A stretch of 64,000 nucleotides of DNA. Source: Olleya marilimosa CAM030. GTDB lineage: Bacteria; Bacteroidota; Bacteroidia; Flavobacteriales; Flavobacteriaceae. The position numbers were made by a program, and so were the translations under genes. Positions 44,030-54,008 of the stretch are shown one piece after another. The stretch is from assembly GCF_000518485.1 (NCBI RefSeq), contig NZ_JADR01000006.1:186001-250000 (forward strand), in the 5' to 3' direction. The notes beneath the pieces were generated by a model. The model was not told the origin of the DNA. It ran no database searches and was given only the letters and a program-made list of their open reading frames with translations. Numbering within the stretch: the first letter of the stretch is position 1; every line of letters begins with the position of its first letter.

Positions 44030-45571
44030 CTATAAAGGAATATTACCATGTTTTCTATTTGGTAAAACTTCTTCCTTATGTTCTAACATTTTAAACGCTT
44101 TTATTAATTTACGTCTAGTGTTTTCAGGAAGAATAACTTCATCTATAAAACCACGTTCTGCAGCTTTATAAGGATTAGCAAACAGCTCAGCATATTCGGC
44201 TTCTTTTTCTAAAAGTTTTTCTTCAGGATTGTCTGATTCTTTTATTTCTTTTCTAAAAATAATTTCACTTGCACCTTTTGCTCCCATAACTGCAATTTCA
44301 GCACTTGGCCAAGCATAATTTAAGTCCGCTCCAATGTGTTTAGAGTTCATAACATCGTAAGCACCACCATAAGCTTTTCTTGTAATTACAGTTACTTTAG
44401 GTACTGTCGCTTCGCTTAAAGCATATAATAGTTTTGCACCATGCACTATAATTCCGTTCCATTCTTGATCTGTTCCTGGTAAAAAGCCTGGTACATCTAC
44501 TAACACTAATAACGGAATATTAAAGGCATCACAAAATCGTGTAAATCTTGCTGCTTTACGCGAACTATTTACATCCAAAACACCTGCTAAAAATAAGGGT
44601 TGGTTGGCTACAATACCAACGCTTTTCCCACCAATTCTTGCAAATCCAACAATAATGTTTTGGGCAAAATCTTTATGGATTTCAAAAAAACTATCCGTAT
44701 CAATTATGCCTTTTATAACATTATGCATGTCATATGGCTTATTGGCATTGTTAGGAATAATTGTTTTAAGTTCTTCTCTAACCTCTTCACCTAACTCAAA
44801 GGGTAAATCTTTAGGTTTTTCTAAATTGCTTTGTGGTAAATAGCTAAGTAAACGTTTAACATCTTCTAGACATTCTATATCGTTAGACGATGTGACGTGT
44901 GCTACACCAGATTTAGTCGAGTGTGTACTTGCTCCACCAAGTTCTTCGCTGGTCACTTCCTCGTTAGTAACTGTTTTAACAACGTTTGGACCTGTAACAA
45001 ACATATAACTGGTGTCCTCTACCATCATAGTAAAATCTGTCATTGCAGGACTATAAACAGCTCCTCCAGCACATGGACCCATAATAGCAGATAGTTGTGG
45101 TATTACACCAGATGCTTTTACATTTCTATGAAAAATATCTGCATATCCACCTAAGGATCTAACACCTTCTTGTATACGTGCACCACCAGAATCGTTAAGA
45201 CCAATAAAAGGCGCACCAACTTTAAGTGCTAAGTCCATTATTTTACAAATTTTTTCGGCATGTGTTTCAGACAACGCACCTCCAAAAACTGTAAAGTCTT
45301 GCGCAAAAACATACACTAATCTACCATTTATTGTTCCGTAACCTGTAATAACACCATCACCATAAAATTTTTGATTTTGCATTCCAAAATCAACCGTTCT
45401 GTGGGTTACTAATGCTCCAATCTCTTCAAAAGAGCCTTCGTCCATTAAATAAGTAACACGTTCTCGGGCTGTTAATTTTTTCTTTTGGTGTTGTTTATCT
45501 ATTCTAGCTTGACCACCACCTAATTTGGATAGCTCAAGTTTTTCGTTTAGGGTTTTTATTTTAGATTCCAT
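44030..45571 (-). CDS. pccB: Propionyl-CoA carboxylase, carboxyltransferase subunit
   Basis: This 513-residue protein has the carboxyltransferase fold of PccB/MmdA. Family segments include [33 protein letters not shown] and [17 protein letters not shown] (first half), with [20 protein letters not shown] and [13 protein letters not shown] in the second. It moves carboxyl from biotin to an acyl-CoA. In Bacteroidota this subunit with separate biotin carboxylase and carrier genes is usually propionyl-CoA carboxylase. It is the last of a three-gene minus-strand operon that starts with the biotin carrier. Propionyl-CoA would come from PrpE. Confidence 0.9.
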   Translation of the reverse strand: MESKIKTLNEKLELSKLGGGQARIDKQHQKKKLTARERVTYLMDEGSFEEIGALVTHRTVDFGMQNQKFYGDGVITGYGTINGRLVYVFAQDFTVFGGALSETHAEKICKIMDLALKVGAPFIGLNDSGGARIQEGVRSLGGYADIFHRNVKASGVIPQLSAIMGPCAGGAVYSPAMTDFTMMVEDTSYMFVTGPNVVKTVTNEEVTSEELGGASTHSTKSGVAHVTSSNDIECLEDVKRLLSYLPQSNLEKPKDLPFELGEEVREELKTIIPNNANKPYDMHNVIKGIIDTDSFFEIHKDFAQNIIVGFARIGGKSVGIVANQPLFLAGVLDVNSSRKAARFTRFCDAFNIPLLVLVDVPGFLPGTDQEWNGIIVHGAKLLYALSEATVPKVTVITRKAYGGAYDVMNSKHIGADLNYAWPSAEIAVMGAKGASEIIFRKEIKESDNPEEKLLEKEAEYAELFANPYKAAERGFIDEVILPENTRRKLIKAFKMLEHKEEVLPNRKHGNIPL

Positions 45572-45622
45572 ATCTCTATTTTAATCACGTATGGTCGTAA
45601 ACGCTATACGTTATGTAATTAT

Positions 45623-47065
45623 CTAATTAGTTGGTAGTCTTAATTGCTTTTGGTCCTCTAGATACTGTTTTACAGCAAAAAGCGCAGCTAATTTAGCTTC
45701 GTGTTCTGCATCTTGTTTTAAAGCTTCAGGAGAATAGTATTTTTTCACAAAATGGGTATCAAAGTTCCCAGATTTAAACGCCTCATGATTAAATACAAAC
45801 GTCCCAAAAGGCAATGTAGTTGCGATACCTTTAACATCGTAATCTGCAATAGCTTGACGCATTAATTGCATGGCTTCTTCACGTGTTTTACCGTAAGTAA
45901 TTAACTTAGCTAACATTGGATCGTAGTAGATCGGGATATCCATACCTTGTTCAAAACCATTATCCACTCTTATCCCTTTTCCTTCCGGAAGTTTATACAC
46001 GTCTAAATGCCCAACGCTAGGTAAAAAATCGTTTAAAGGATCTTCAGCATAAATACGTAATTCTAAAGCGTGACCATTAATTTTTAAATCAGATTGCTGT
46101 ATGTCTAAAGCTTCGCCACGTGCCACTTTTATTTGTAGTTCTACTAAGTCAACACCAGCGATAATCTCTGATACAGGATGTTCTACTTGTAGTCTTGTAT
46201 TCATTTCAAGGAAATAGAAATTTTTGTTTTCATCTAATAAAAACTCAACTGTTCCAGCACCAACATAATCACATGCTTTAGCTACTTTTATAGCAGCTTG
46301 TCCCATTTCCTCTCTTAATTCAGGCGTTAAAACTACACTTGGCGCTTCTTCAACCACCTTTTGATGGCGACGTTGTATACTACATTCGCGTTCAAAAAGA
46401 TGAATGACATTACCATGTGTATCTGCCATGACTTGAATTTCGATATGACGAGGCGATCCTACATATTTTTCAATAAAAACAGAACCATCTCCAAAAGCAT
46501 TAACTGCTTCACTAATAGCGCGATTCATTTGAGATTCAAATTCGTCTTCTTTATCTACTACACGCATTCCTTTTCCACCACCTCCAGCAGAGGCTTTTAT
46601 TAAAATAGGAAAGCCAATAGTCTTAGCTATTTTTTTAGCTTCAGCAATATCTGTAATAGCTTGATCTGTTCCTGGTACCATGGGTATGTCATAACCTTTA
46701 ACAGCGTCTTTTGCTGCTAGTTTACTACCCATAACTCTAATAGCATGCGATTTTGGTCCGATAAAGGTGATGTTGTTTTTTTCGCAAAGCTCTGCAAAAT
46801 CTGCATTTTCACTTAAAAAACCATAACCAGGATGTATACCATCAACATTTAAGCTTTTGGCAACCTCTATAATTTTATCGCCTAATAAATATGATTGATT
46901 AGAAGGTGCTTCTCCAATTAAAACAGCTTCGTCAGCAAATTTTACGTGAGGCGCATTACGATCTGCAGTAGAGTAAACTGCTACGGTTTTAATTCCCATT
47001 TTCTGGGCTGTACTCATGACTCTTATTGCGATTTCGCCACGATTGGCGACTAGTATTTTTTTCAT
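45623..47065 (-). CDS. Biotin carboxylase subunit (AccC/PccA type)
   Basis: I place the start at 47065, one base after the stop of the carrier gene, because the family always begins MKKILVANRGEIAIRV; an in-frame ATG five codons earlier would overlap the carrier. The 480-residue enzyme carboxylates biotin with ATP and bicarbonate. Visible are the glycine-rich ATP loop GGGGKGMR at residues 161-168, FLEMNTRLQVEHPVSE near 285, and the ATP-grasp core. It forms one acyl-CoA carboxylase with the genes on either side. The length excludes a fused carrier domain. Confidence 0.93.
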   Translation of the reverse strand: MKKILVANRGEIAIRVMSTAQKMGIKTVAVYSTADRNAPHVKFADEAVLIGEAPSNQSYLLGDKIIEVAKSLNVDGIHPGYGFLSENADFAELCEKNNITFIGPKSHAIRVMGSKLAAKDAVKGYDIPMVPGTDQAITDIAEAKKIAKTIGFPILIKASAGGGGKGMRVVDKEDEFESQMNRAISEAVNAFGDGSVFIEKYVGSPRHIEIQVMADTHGNVIHLFERECSIQRRHQKVVEEAPSVVLTPELREEMGQAAIKVAKACDYVGAGTVEFLLDENKNFYFLEMNTRLQVEHPVSEIIAGVDLVELQIKVARGEALDIQQSDLKINGHALELRIYAEDPLNDFLPSVGHLDVYKLPEGKGIRVDNGFEQGMDIPIYYDPMLAKLITYGKTREEAMQLMRQAIADYDVKGIATTLPFGTFVFNHEAFKSGNFDTHFVKKYYSPEALKQDAEHEAKLAALFAVKQYLEDQKQLRLPTN

Positions 47066-47066
47066 T

Positions 47067-47552
47067 TTATTCGAATTCAATTAACAATTCACCTTTATCT
47101 ACAGTACTTCCTTTTGTTCCTGTTACAGACTTTATAACACCATCTCTAGGCGATACAATACTGTTTTCCATTTTCATAGCTTCCAGGATAAGTAAAGGTG
47201 TATTTACTGAGACTTCGTCTCCAGGCTTTACCATAATATCCAAGATTAATCCTGGCATTGGTGCTTTTATGTTATCAATTTTTTTGGAAGCACCAACTTC
47301 AAATCCCATTGCTTTTATTAAAGCATCCAATTGGTCTTCGATTTGAACGGTATATAGGTTGTTATTAACTTTTACGGAGTACGCTTTTTTAAGAAAATCA
47401 CTATCAGTGATTTCGATTTTAAAAGGTTTGTTGTTGTCTAAAAGATGAAATGTATTCTGTTTAACTTCAACAGAATCAATGTTTTTTATAACATCTGAGT
47501 CTATTTCAAATTGATTAAGACCATTTGTTTTTACATTAAATTTTTGGCTCAT
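47067..47552 (-). CDS. Biotin carboxyl carrier protein of the acyl-CoA carboxylase
   Basis: This 161-residue protein has the biotinyl domain in its last 75 residues, with Lys127 in EAMKMEN as the biotinylated residue and the paired APMPGLILDIMVKPGD half-barrel. The first 90 residues are an N-terminal extension that probably docks to the carboxylase. It is the first gene of the three-gene operon, with a one-base gap to the biotin carboxylase. Confidence 0.93.
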   Translation of the reverse strand: MSQKFNVKTNGLNQFEIDSDVIKNIDSVEVKQNTFHLLDNNKPFKIEITDSDFLKKAYSVKVNNNLYTVQIEDQLDALIKAMGFEVGASKKIDNIKAPMPGLILDIMVKPGDEVSVNTPLLILEAMKMENSIVSPRDGVIKSVTGTKGSTVDKGELLIEFE

Positions 47553-47633
47553 TTTGTCTAAAATTATGAGGCATAAAGATAAGTAACTATAACGTTTTAG
47601 TGAAATTTAAACTTTAAAAATAAAACTGTGGGT

Positions 47634-48308
47634 TTATGTTTTAAATACAGAGCTGTTTTGATGGTATTTAATAGCTTTTCTAGAAAGAAAAATTCCGATA
47701 GCTAGCGATACAAATGCACCAACCCAAATACCTGGAACAAAGTCTATAAACAAGAAAAAGTCGTAGGCACCATGAAATAAAATAGCAAAAAATAAGCCTA
47801 ATAAATTTAAGTATAATTTGTTAGGTGCAAATTTTGCTTTACCCATAAAATAGCCCATTAATATACCAAAGGTAGCATGTGCAGGCACTGCGGTAAAAGC
47901 TCTGGCAATTGCTGTTGCTGGTCCACTTTGCATGACGTACATGATGTTCTCGGTTGCAGCAAATCCCATAGATACCATGACAGCGTAAACTATTCCGTCA
48001 AAGGGTTCATTAAACTCTTTATGGCGTTGTGCAAAAAGCAATACGATTAAAAACTTGCTTAATTCTTCAGAAAAACCAACCACGAAAAAAGCTTGTTTAA
48101 ATTGTTCCCAAATACTAAGTTTATCCGCTAATGGGACTAATATATTAAATACAGAGTAGAGTAGTGTAGTGATAATAATGCTGACAATAGCACCTAATAA
48201 AAACGAGATTATTAATAGTCGTTTAGGTTCTTTCTCGTACTTATCTTTTAGATAAATGTAAAATATGATAATAACAATTGGCGCTAAAGCCATTAATAGT
48301 AGTTGCAT
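47634..48308 (-). CDS. PrsW-family intramembrane metalloprotease
   Basis: This 224-residue protein has about seven transmembrane helices. The conserved metal-site motifs are GFSEELSKFLIVLL near residue 80, FAATENIMYVMQ near residue 117, and the His-containing VPAHATFGILMGY and LFHGAYDFFLF, the order found in PrsW. In Bacillus, PrsW starts the release of an ECF sigma factor by cutting its anti-sigma protein. Whether this one does so is unknown. It lies nine bases after the Nudix gene on the same strand, so it is probably the last gene of that operon. Confidence 0.85.
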   Translation of the reverse strand: MQLLLMALAPIVIIIFYIYLKDKYEKEPKRLLIISFLLGAIVSIIITTLLYSVFNILVPLADKLSIWEQFKQAFFVVGFSEELSKFLIVLLFAQRHKEFNEPFDGIVYAVMVSMGFAATENIMYVMQSGPATAIARAFTAVPAHATFGILMGYFMGKAKFAPNKLYLNLLGLFFAILFHGAYDFFLFIDFVPGIWVGAFVSLAIGIFLSRKAIKYHQNSSVFKT

Positions 48309-48317
48309 TGCGCTAAT

Positions 48318-48869
48318 TTATGATGTTTTTTTAGAAATATAGTTTAGTACTTTTATATAATAGTTGTAATTACTTGCAACAAAATGACCGTTAATTTTAC
48401 TATTTTCTAGAAGAGTTTTAAATGTGGAAATTGTAACAAGTTTTAAAGCTTGGACTTCTTCCTCTTGAGGTGTTAGAGACGCTATAGGAACTTCTAACTG
48501 AACAATGTAAGTATTATGGAACTCGTTGTCCTTTATCCCATTTGGATAACTTTGAAAGCACTCAAAAACACCAATTTTTTCTAAATCAGTAGGTTTTATT
48601 TGTAATCCAATTTCTTCCTTAATTTCTCTAATGGCACCATTCTCAATAGATTCTCCTGCATCAATGTGCCCAGCAACAGATACATCCCAAAGTAAAGGAT
48701 AGATTGATTTTGATGCTGCGCGTTGTGCGAGTAATATTTTACCATCATTAGTATAAAACCAAATGTGTGCGGTATTATGTAAATAACCTTTAGTATGAAT
48801 GACAGATTTTAAAGCGGTCTCTCCAGTTGGAAGTCCATTTTTGTCAACAATATCAATTGTTTCGTCCAT
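48318..48869 (-). CDS. Nudix hydrolase (isopentenyl-diphosphate isomerase-like)
   Basis: This 183-residue protein has a complete Nudix box, GHIDAGESIENGAIREIKEE followed by IGL, at about residues 64-86. The start DETIDIVDKNGLPTGE and the HTKGYLHNTAHIWFY stretch are like the YfcD/IDI-related Nudix subgroup. It hydrolyses a nucleoside diphosphate-linked substrate; which one cannot be told. It begins one base after the aminotransferase stop and precedes the PrsW gene by nine bases. Confidence 0.88.
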   Translation of the reverse strand: MDETIDIVDKNGLPTGETALKSVIHTKGYLHNTAHIWFYTNDGKILLAQRAASKSIYPLLWDVSVAGHIDAGESIENGAIREIKEEIGLQIKPTDLEKIGVFECFQSYPNGIKDNEFHNTYIVQLEVPIASLTPQEEEVQALKLVTISTFKTLLENSKINGHFVASNYNYYIKVLNYISKKTS

Positions 48870-48870
48870 G

Positions 48871-50037
48871 TTAAGTTGTTTTAATTAAAGAAGAAAAGCA
48901 AGCGATTAGTGTTTTAAAATCTTCAGTTGTATTAAAAACATGACTAGACAATCTAATGTAATTTCCCCGGAAGGAAACATAAATATTATGATCAGCCAAT
49001 GTTTGTTTTACACTTTCGGGTGTTATGTTTTCTGGTAATTTAATGCCAAATAAATGATGCGTTCTGTAATCATCATCTTCAATCTGAAATCCTAATGCTC
49101 TTAATTCTTGAACAGCTTTTTGTGTTATTGTTTTACAATAGTGTTGTATGGCTTTAGGTGTCCATTCTAAAACTTGCTGTAGTGCTGCGATTTGCATTTT
49201 TACGTTTATAAAGCTGGCACTTTCTCCTGCAGAATAGCGATTGGCTAATGGCTTATATTGTTCTTGGTAGTTTGTTAAGCCTGAAAAGTTGTCGCTATTT
49301 ATACGATTACACCAATTTTCTTCAAGCGGAATTCCGTTATCAAACGTTTTACTAAAATAAGCATAACCACAACCATACGGACCAAATAACCATTTGTAGC
49401 CTGCACAAATCAATGCATCGGGTTGTAACTCTTTAACAGAGAATGGTAAAGCGCCAATACTCTGGCTACCATCAATAATTAATAAGGCTTCGTGTAGTTT
49501 AGATTTTTCTCGTATTGTTTTTAAATCGAATAGCGTTCCGTTAGACCAATGGATATGTCCCATGGCTACCACAGCGGTATTAGTATTTATAGCTTTTATG
49601 ATATCTAAATTCCATTGTTGACCAATGTTTTCTGCATCTAAAGGTGCTTTTACAACTCTAATAGTTGCTTGATATTGATCTGCTAATCTTTTCCAGGAAT
49701 AGTAATTACTAGGAAACTGCTGGTCAATAATCAAAATTTCGTCGGTTGGTTTTAAAACAATATTATGTGTCACTGTTGCAATACCATAAGATGCTGACGG
49801 AATTAAAGCAATACGGTTATAATCGTCTTCATCAATAAGTTGTGCAAATAAAGATTTAAGTTGTTTTACAGGTTCAAAATAATCAGAGCCTGTTATTAAG
49901 TAAGGTCTTCTTTTTTGTTGTAATCCATCTAAACCGGCTTGATGTATCGTATTAAATGTAGGCGATTGTGATGCTATATTTAAATACGTGACGTCTTCTG
50001 GTAAATCAAATAAGTGTTTTTGTTGTTTTAAAGCCAT
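48871..50037 (-). CDS. Class V aminotransferase (PLP-dependent)
   Basis: This 388-residue cytoplasmic enzyme has the PLP lysine in ALICAGYKWLFGPYGCGYAYF (Lys about residue 216) and the preceding LLIIDGSQSIGALPF, a class V (NifS/kynureninase-like) arrangement. The active-site cysteine of desulfurases is not seen, so it is probably not a cysteine desulfurase. The reaction is unknown. It is the first gene of a tight operon with the Nudix and PrsW genes, which may only be a shared transcript. Confidence 0.85.
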   Translation of the reverse strand: MALKQQKHLFDLPEDVTYLNIASQSPTFNTIHQAGLDGLQQKRRPYLITGSDYFEPVKQLKSLFAQLIDEDDYNRIALIPSASYGIATVTHNIVLKPTDEILIIDQQFPSNYYSWKRLADQYQATIRVVKAPLDAENIGQQWNLDIIKAINTNTAVVAMGHIHWSNGTLFDLKTIREKSKLHEALLIIDGSQSIGALPFSVKELQPDALICAGYKWLFGPYGCGYAYFSKTFDNGIPLEENWCNRINSDNFSGLTNYQEQYKPLANRYSAGESASFINVKMQIAALQQVLEWTPKAIQHYCKTITQKAVQELRALGFQIEDDDYRTHHLFGIKLPENITPESVKQTLADHNIYVSFRGNYIRLSSHVFNTTEDFKTLIACFSSLIKTT

Positions 50038-50047
50038 AGTATAAAGA

Positions 50048-50074
50048 TAAAAAAAAGCCTCAAAAAGAGGCTTT
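50048..50074 (-). terminator. Terminator of the M42 peptidase gene
   Basis: On the minus strand AAAGCCTC pairs with GAGGCTTT around five bases and is followed by a T run. It ends the peptidase transcript before the aminotransferase operon. Confidence 0.85.
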
Positions 50075-50114
50075 AATTATTTTAAGTTATTTGTATTTAA
50101 ATAATCAAAACTGA

Positions 50115-51203
50115 TTATTTAAAATAAGAAAATGTTTCGCCATCTTCAATTTTAAGTAATGTTTCATAAATTAATTTAATAACGTTTTCAACATCATCTT
50201 GGTGTACCATTTCTACAGTCGTGTGCATGTAGCGTAATGGTAAAGAGATTAGTGCAGAAGCAACACCACCATTACTGTATGCAAATGCATCAGTATCAGT
50301 TCCTGTTGCTCTACTTAAAGCAGCACGTTGAAACGGTATTTTATTATCATCTGCAGTATCCGTAATTAAATCACGTAATTTTTGTTGTACAGCAGGTGCG
50401 TAAGCAACAACAGGACCTTTACCAATTTCGACATGACCTTGTACTTTCATGTCTATCATTGGTGTAGACGTATCATGTGTTACATCTGTTACTATTGCTA
50501 CGTTTGGTTTGATTGTTTCCGTAATCATTTGTGCACCACGTAAACCAATTTCTTCTTGAACCGAGTTTGTGATGTAAAGTCCAAATGGTAATGTTTTTTT
50601 GTTTTCTTTAAGCAAACGTGCTACTTCAGCAATCATAAAACCACCCATACGGTTATCTAAAGCACGACAAACAAATTTGTCGCCATTTAAAATATGAAAC
50701 TCATCTGGATAAGTAATGACACATCCAACGTGCACACCCATTTTTAAGACTTCTTCTTTATCTTTTGCACCAACATCAATGGTAATGTTGTCTGGTTTTG
50801 GTGCTTCTTCTTTAGATTTATCACGTGTATGTATTGCAGGCCATCCAAAAACACCTTTAACTATACCGTTTTTAGTATGAATATTAACTATTTTACTAGG
50901 TGCAATTTGGTGGTCGCTACCTCCATTTCTAACCACATAAATTAATCCGTTATCAGAAATATAGTTTACGTACCAAGAGATTTCGTCTGCATGACCTTCA
51001 ATTACAACTTTAAATTTAGCATCAGGATTTATTACTCCAACAGCTGTTCCGTAGGTGTCAGTAAAAAACTCGTCTACATATGGTTTTAGGTAATCCATCC
51101 ATATTTTTTGACCATCCCATTCGTATCCTGTAGGTGATGCATTGTTTAAATATGTTTCTAAAAAGTCCATAGACTTTTTATTTAGTATGCTTTTTGTTGC
51201 CAT
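50115..51203 (-). CDS. M42-family metallopeptidase (glutamyl aminopeptidase type)
   Basis: This 362-residue cytoplasmic enzyme removes N-terminal residues from peptides. Metal ligands and catalytic residues are seen in VVIEGHADEISW near residue 70, CRALDNRMGGFM (bridging Asp, about residue 187), SVQEEIGLRGAQ (catalytic Glu pair, about residue 220) and IVTDVTHDTSTP. M42 enzymes form self-compartmentalised dodecamers. It is a single-gene unit. Confidence 0.92.
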   Translation of the reverse strand: MATKSILNKKSMDFLETYLNNASPTGYEWDGQKIWMDYLKPYVDEFFTDTYGTAVGVINPDAKFKVVIEGHADEISWYVNYISDNGLIYVVRNGGSDHQIAPSKIVNIHTKNGIVKGVFGWPAIHTRDKSKEEAPKPDNITIDVGAKDKEEVLKMGVHVGCVITYPDEFHILNGDKFVCRALDNRMGGFMIAEVARLLKENKKTLPFGLYITNSVQEEIGLRGAQMITETIKPNVAIVTDVTHDTSTPMIDMKVQGHVEIGKGPVVAYAPAVQQKLRDLITDTADDNKIPFQRAALSRATGTDTDAFAYSNGGVASALISLPLRYMHTTVEMVHQDDVENVIKLIYETLLKIEDGETFSYFK

Positions 51204-51323
51204 TTAATTTAATTTTTGTCTAAAATAACAATATTCACACTTATTTAATAGTTAGCAATACGTTAATTCTTAATTTTACAGTATAAGTTTCAGTTTTGGA
51301 ATAGTTTTAGTAGTTATTGATTT

Positions 51324-51995
51324 ATGAAATACATCATTTTTATATTATTATGCATACCTACATTTCTTGTTGGACAAGAGGATGATTTTATTGAACAAGA
51401 TTCTACAGAAGTAGAATATATAATTATACAAGGCGACTCTATACCCCAAAAATCTATCTATTTAGATGAAGTTATGATATTGGATAAGCTTTCATTTAAA
51501 TCTAAAGAAGACAGGAGACGTTACCTTATTTTAGGACGTAAAACCTTAAAAGTGTATCCTTATGCTAAGTTAGCAGCAGATAGGTTAAATGCTTTAAATA
51601 CTAGATTACAGTCATTAGACAAAAAACGTGATAAGAAAAAGTATGCTAAAAAAGTGCAAAAATATATAGAAGAAGAGTTTTCAGACGAGCTTAAAAAGTT
51701 AACCAGAACTGAAGGTCAAATTTTAGTTAAATTAATACACAGACAAACAGGTAAAACGACTTTTGATTTAATTAAAGAGTTGCGCAGTGGATGGAGAGCT
51801 TTTTGGTTTAATAGCACAGCCTATTTATTTAATATCTCCTTAAAGCGTGAGTATGATCCAGAAAACGTAGAGGAAGATTATTTGATAGAAGATATTTTAA
51901 TAAGAGCATCGCAAAATGGTCAATTAAAACTAGTTAAGTCACCTTTAAATTTTGAATATTTTAAGTTGTCTAATAAATGGTCTAAAACTGAATAA
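51324..51995 (+). CDS. DUF4294 family secreted protein
   Basis: This 223-residue protein has a signal peptide ending TFLVGQ. The block DKLSFKSKEDRRRYLILGRK and the downstream KVYPYAKLAADRLNAL are characteristic of DUF4294, found only in Bacteroidota. The middle is highly charged (KKRDKKKYAKKVQKYIEEEF). No function is known. It is followed 11 bases later by the hemolysin III gene, so the two are probably one transcript. Confidence 0.85.
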   Translation: MKYIIFILLCIPTFLVGQEDDFIEQDSTEVEYIIIQGDSIPQKSIYLDEVMILDKLSFKSKEDRRRYLILGRKTLKVYPYAKLAADRLNALNTRLQSLDKKRDKKKYAKKVQKYIEEEFSDELKKLTRTEGQILVKLIHRQTGKTTFDLIKELRSGWRAFWFNSTAYLFNISLKREYDPENVEEDYLIEDILIRASQNGQLKLVKSPLNFEYFKLSNKWSKTE

Positions 51996-52006
51996 AAACA
52001 CAGGCA

Positions 52007-52633
52007 ATGCGAAAACAAACACCTTTTGAAGAAAAATTAAACGCATTAACGCATGGTATAGGTGCTGCTTTTGGGATTGTAGCTTTGGTATTATTAATAG
52101 TTTTTGAAACCAAAAAAACAGACTACAGTTTATTTAGTGTAATTGTCTATGGATTATCCATAATAATCTTATTTACAGCATCTACATTATATCATATAAT
52201 TACTGACGAAAAAAAGAAACACTATTTTAGAATTGTAGATCATGTTAGTATTTACTTATTAATAGCAGGAACTTACACGCCTGTTTTGTTAATTACCTTA
52301 GAGCAAAGTTTAGGTTGGATGCTGTTTTATATTGTTTGGGGAATCGCTGCTTTTGGAGTGGTTTTAAAGTTGTTTTTTACTGGACGCTTCAATACTTTTT
52401 CAACTTTATTGTATTTAGTTATGGGTTGGTTAGTAGTTTTTGATTTTGCTACACTGTCTAATTTAATGGATTCTAATGGAATTGTTTTACTTATGGCAGG
52501 AGGCTTATCTTATACAGTAGGTATAGTTTTTTATGCTATCGAAAAAATACCTTACAATCACGTTATATGGCATTTATTTGTTTTAGCTGGTGCTATTTTC
52601 CATTTTTTTATGATACTGTTTTACGTCATTTAA
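52007..52633 (+). CDS. Hemolysin III family (PAQR) membrane protein
   Basis: This 208-residue protein has seven transmembrane helices and the family histidines: ALTHGIGAAFGIV near residue 15, ASTLYHIITDE near residue 60, and HVIWHLFVLAGAIFHFF near residue 190. The set matches PAQR proteins, whose eukaryotic relatives are zinc-dependent ceramidases or receptors. Haemolytic activity should not be assumed from the name. Confidence 0.93.
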   Translation: MRKQTPFEEKLNALTHGIGAAFGIVALVLLIVFETKKTDYSLFSVIVYGLSIIILFTASTLYHIITDEKKKHYFRIVDHVSIYLLIAGTYTPVLLITLEQSLGWMLFYIVWGIAAFGVVLKLFFTGRFNTFSTLLYLVMGWLVVFDFATLSNLMDSNGIVLLMAGGLSYTVGIVFYAIEKIPYNHVIWHLFVLAGAIFHFFMILFYVI

Positions 52634-52663
52634 ATCCGTCTAGTTTTAATCGCAATACTTCAC

Positions 52664-53533
52664 TTAATATTTCTTTTTAAAAGCTAAAGGAGTTATGCCT
52701 GTTTTAGATTTAAAAAATTTAGAAAAATAGGCATAGTCAGAAAACTCTAAAGTATTGGCAACTTGAGCCAAATTATTGTTAGAATGTACAATTAGTCGTT
52801 TGGCTTCTAGTAATATCCTATCAGAAATTAATTGACTAGTGGTTTTATTTAAAGTTTGTTTGACTACTCTGTTTAAATGTTTGGTTGTAATGTTTAATTT
52901 ATCAGCATAAAAACTAGGTAGCTTTTCCGTGTAAAAATATTGATTAATCAAGATTTCTAGCTGCTCTAATATTTTAGAATAACTAGAGGTTATTAAGTTT
53001 TCAGGTTTTACATGTGCTGTATAAACCCTAGTTAAATCAATATAAATACTACTAATAATTGTGACAATCTTTAATTCTTTTAAAAGATTATTACTAGAAT
53101 ATTCTTTAAATAAATTATCAAATTTAGTCTTAATATTTACTATGTGATTATGGTCTAATTGAAGTATTGGAGGGTTTTGATATGAGTAATAAAACGGAAA
53201 CGAATCCAATCCATGACTTAAAAAATTAAGATCATAAAAATCCTGTGTATGAAAAAAGATATAACCTTCCGGATTAGTGTCAAATCTCCAAGAGTGTGTT
53301 TGACCTGGTTTTAAAAAAAACACCTTACCAGGTGAAATGGTATAACTATTAAAATCAATTTCATGCGTTCCTGTGCCTTTAGTAAATAAGACACATAAAT
53401 GAAAATTATGACTATGTGGTGTGGTAATCAAGTTTTTATTTATCTGTATATGATTAAAAAAATCATTGACATATACGTTTTTTAAGGTCTTATTTTCCTT
53501 AAACTGATTTATTTTTAATACAGGTATTTTCAT
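52664..53533 (-). CDS. AraC-family transcriptional regulator
   Basis: This 289-residue protein has an N-terminal cupin (TTPHSHNFHLCVLFTKGTG, ISPGKVFFLKPGQTHSW) that binds an unknown ligand and a C-terminal double helix-turn-helix (about residues 185-289). The latter includes SFYADKLNITTKHLNRVVKQ and the signature ANTLEFSDYAYFSKFFKSKT. It stands alone. The DUF983 gene starting 94 bases away on the other strand is divergent from it and is the nearest possible target. Confidence 0.92.
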   Translation of the reverse strand: MKIPVLKINQFKENKTLKNVYVNDFFNHIQINKNLITTPHSHNFHLCVLFTKGTGTHEIDFNSYTISPGKVFFLKPGQTHSWRFDTNPEGYIFFHTQDFYDLNFLSHGLDSFPFYYSYQNPPILQLDHNHIVNIKTKFDNLFKEYSSNNLLKELKIVTIISSIYIDLTRVYTAHVKPENLITSSYSKILEQLEILINQYFYTEKLPSFYADKLNITTKHLNRVVKQTLNKTTSQLISDRILLEAKRLIVHSNNNLAQVANTLEFSDYAYFSKFFKSKTGITPLAFKKKY

Positions 53534-53598
53534 ATAAAATGTCTTAAAATTACAAAAACTAGCGTTATTATTATAATTTCAAATATATCATATATACT

Positions 53599-53606
53599 TA
53601 GTTTTG
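53599..53606 (+). promoter_or_regulatory. -7 element of the DUF983 gene
   Basis: TAGTTTTG matches the TAnnTTTG consensus 21 bases before the ATG at 53628. Confidence 0.55.
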
Positions 53607-53627
53607 CAATATTAATATTACAATTTT

Positions 53628-54008
53628 ATGAGTATGGTTTTAAATGTTATACAATGCAAATGTCCTAATTGTAAAAAAGGAAAAATGTTTAGCAATCGTG
53701 GTAATATATTATTGTTCAAAATACCCGAAATGAAAACAAAGTGTGAGGTGTGTGATTTTAAGTTTGAAAAAGAGCCAGGTTTCTTTTTTGGAGCTATGTT
53801 TGTTAGTTACGCACTTGCTGTAGGACAAATGATTATAAGTTTGGTAATATTCTGGCAAATAATAGACTTTTCGCCATTAAAAGTCTTTTTAATAATAGCG
53901 CTAATCGCGTTGTTTTTAAGCACCTTAAATTATAAAATAGCACGATCTATTTGGGTTCATTTATTTTATATAAAACCTTTAAAAAGTACAATTAACAAGT
54001 TAGACTAA
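53628..54008 (+). CDS. DUF983 family membrane protein
   Basis: This 126-residue protein starts with a four-cysteine zinc-binding-like region (C10-K-C-PNC15 and the TKCEVC pair) and then has two transmembrane helices (about 58-80 and 84-105). This cysteine-ribbon plus two helices is the DUF983 pattern. Function unknown; relatives often lie near haem or respiratory genes, but no such gene is nearby here. The last four bases overlap the convergent DUF4268 gene. Confidence 0.87.
   Translation: MSMVLNVIQCKCPNCKKGKMFSNRGNILLFKIPEMKTKCEVCDFKFEKEPGFFFGAMFVSYALAVGQMIISLVIFWQIIDFSPLKVFLIIALIALFLSTLNYKIARSIWVHLFYIKPLKSTINKLD

Noticed and set aside
47026-47346. Plus-strand 106-codon frame over the biotin carrier gene
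   Set aside because: Antisense to two secure genes and lacks any family likeness.
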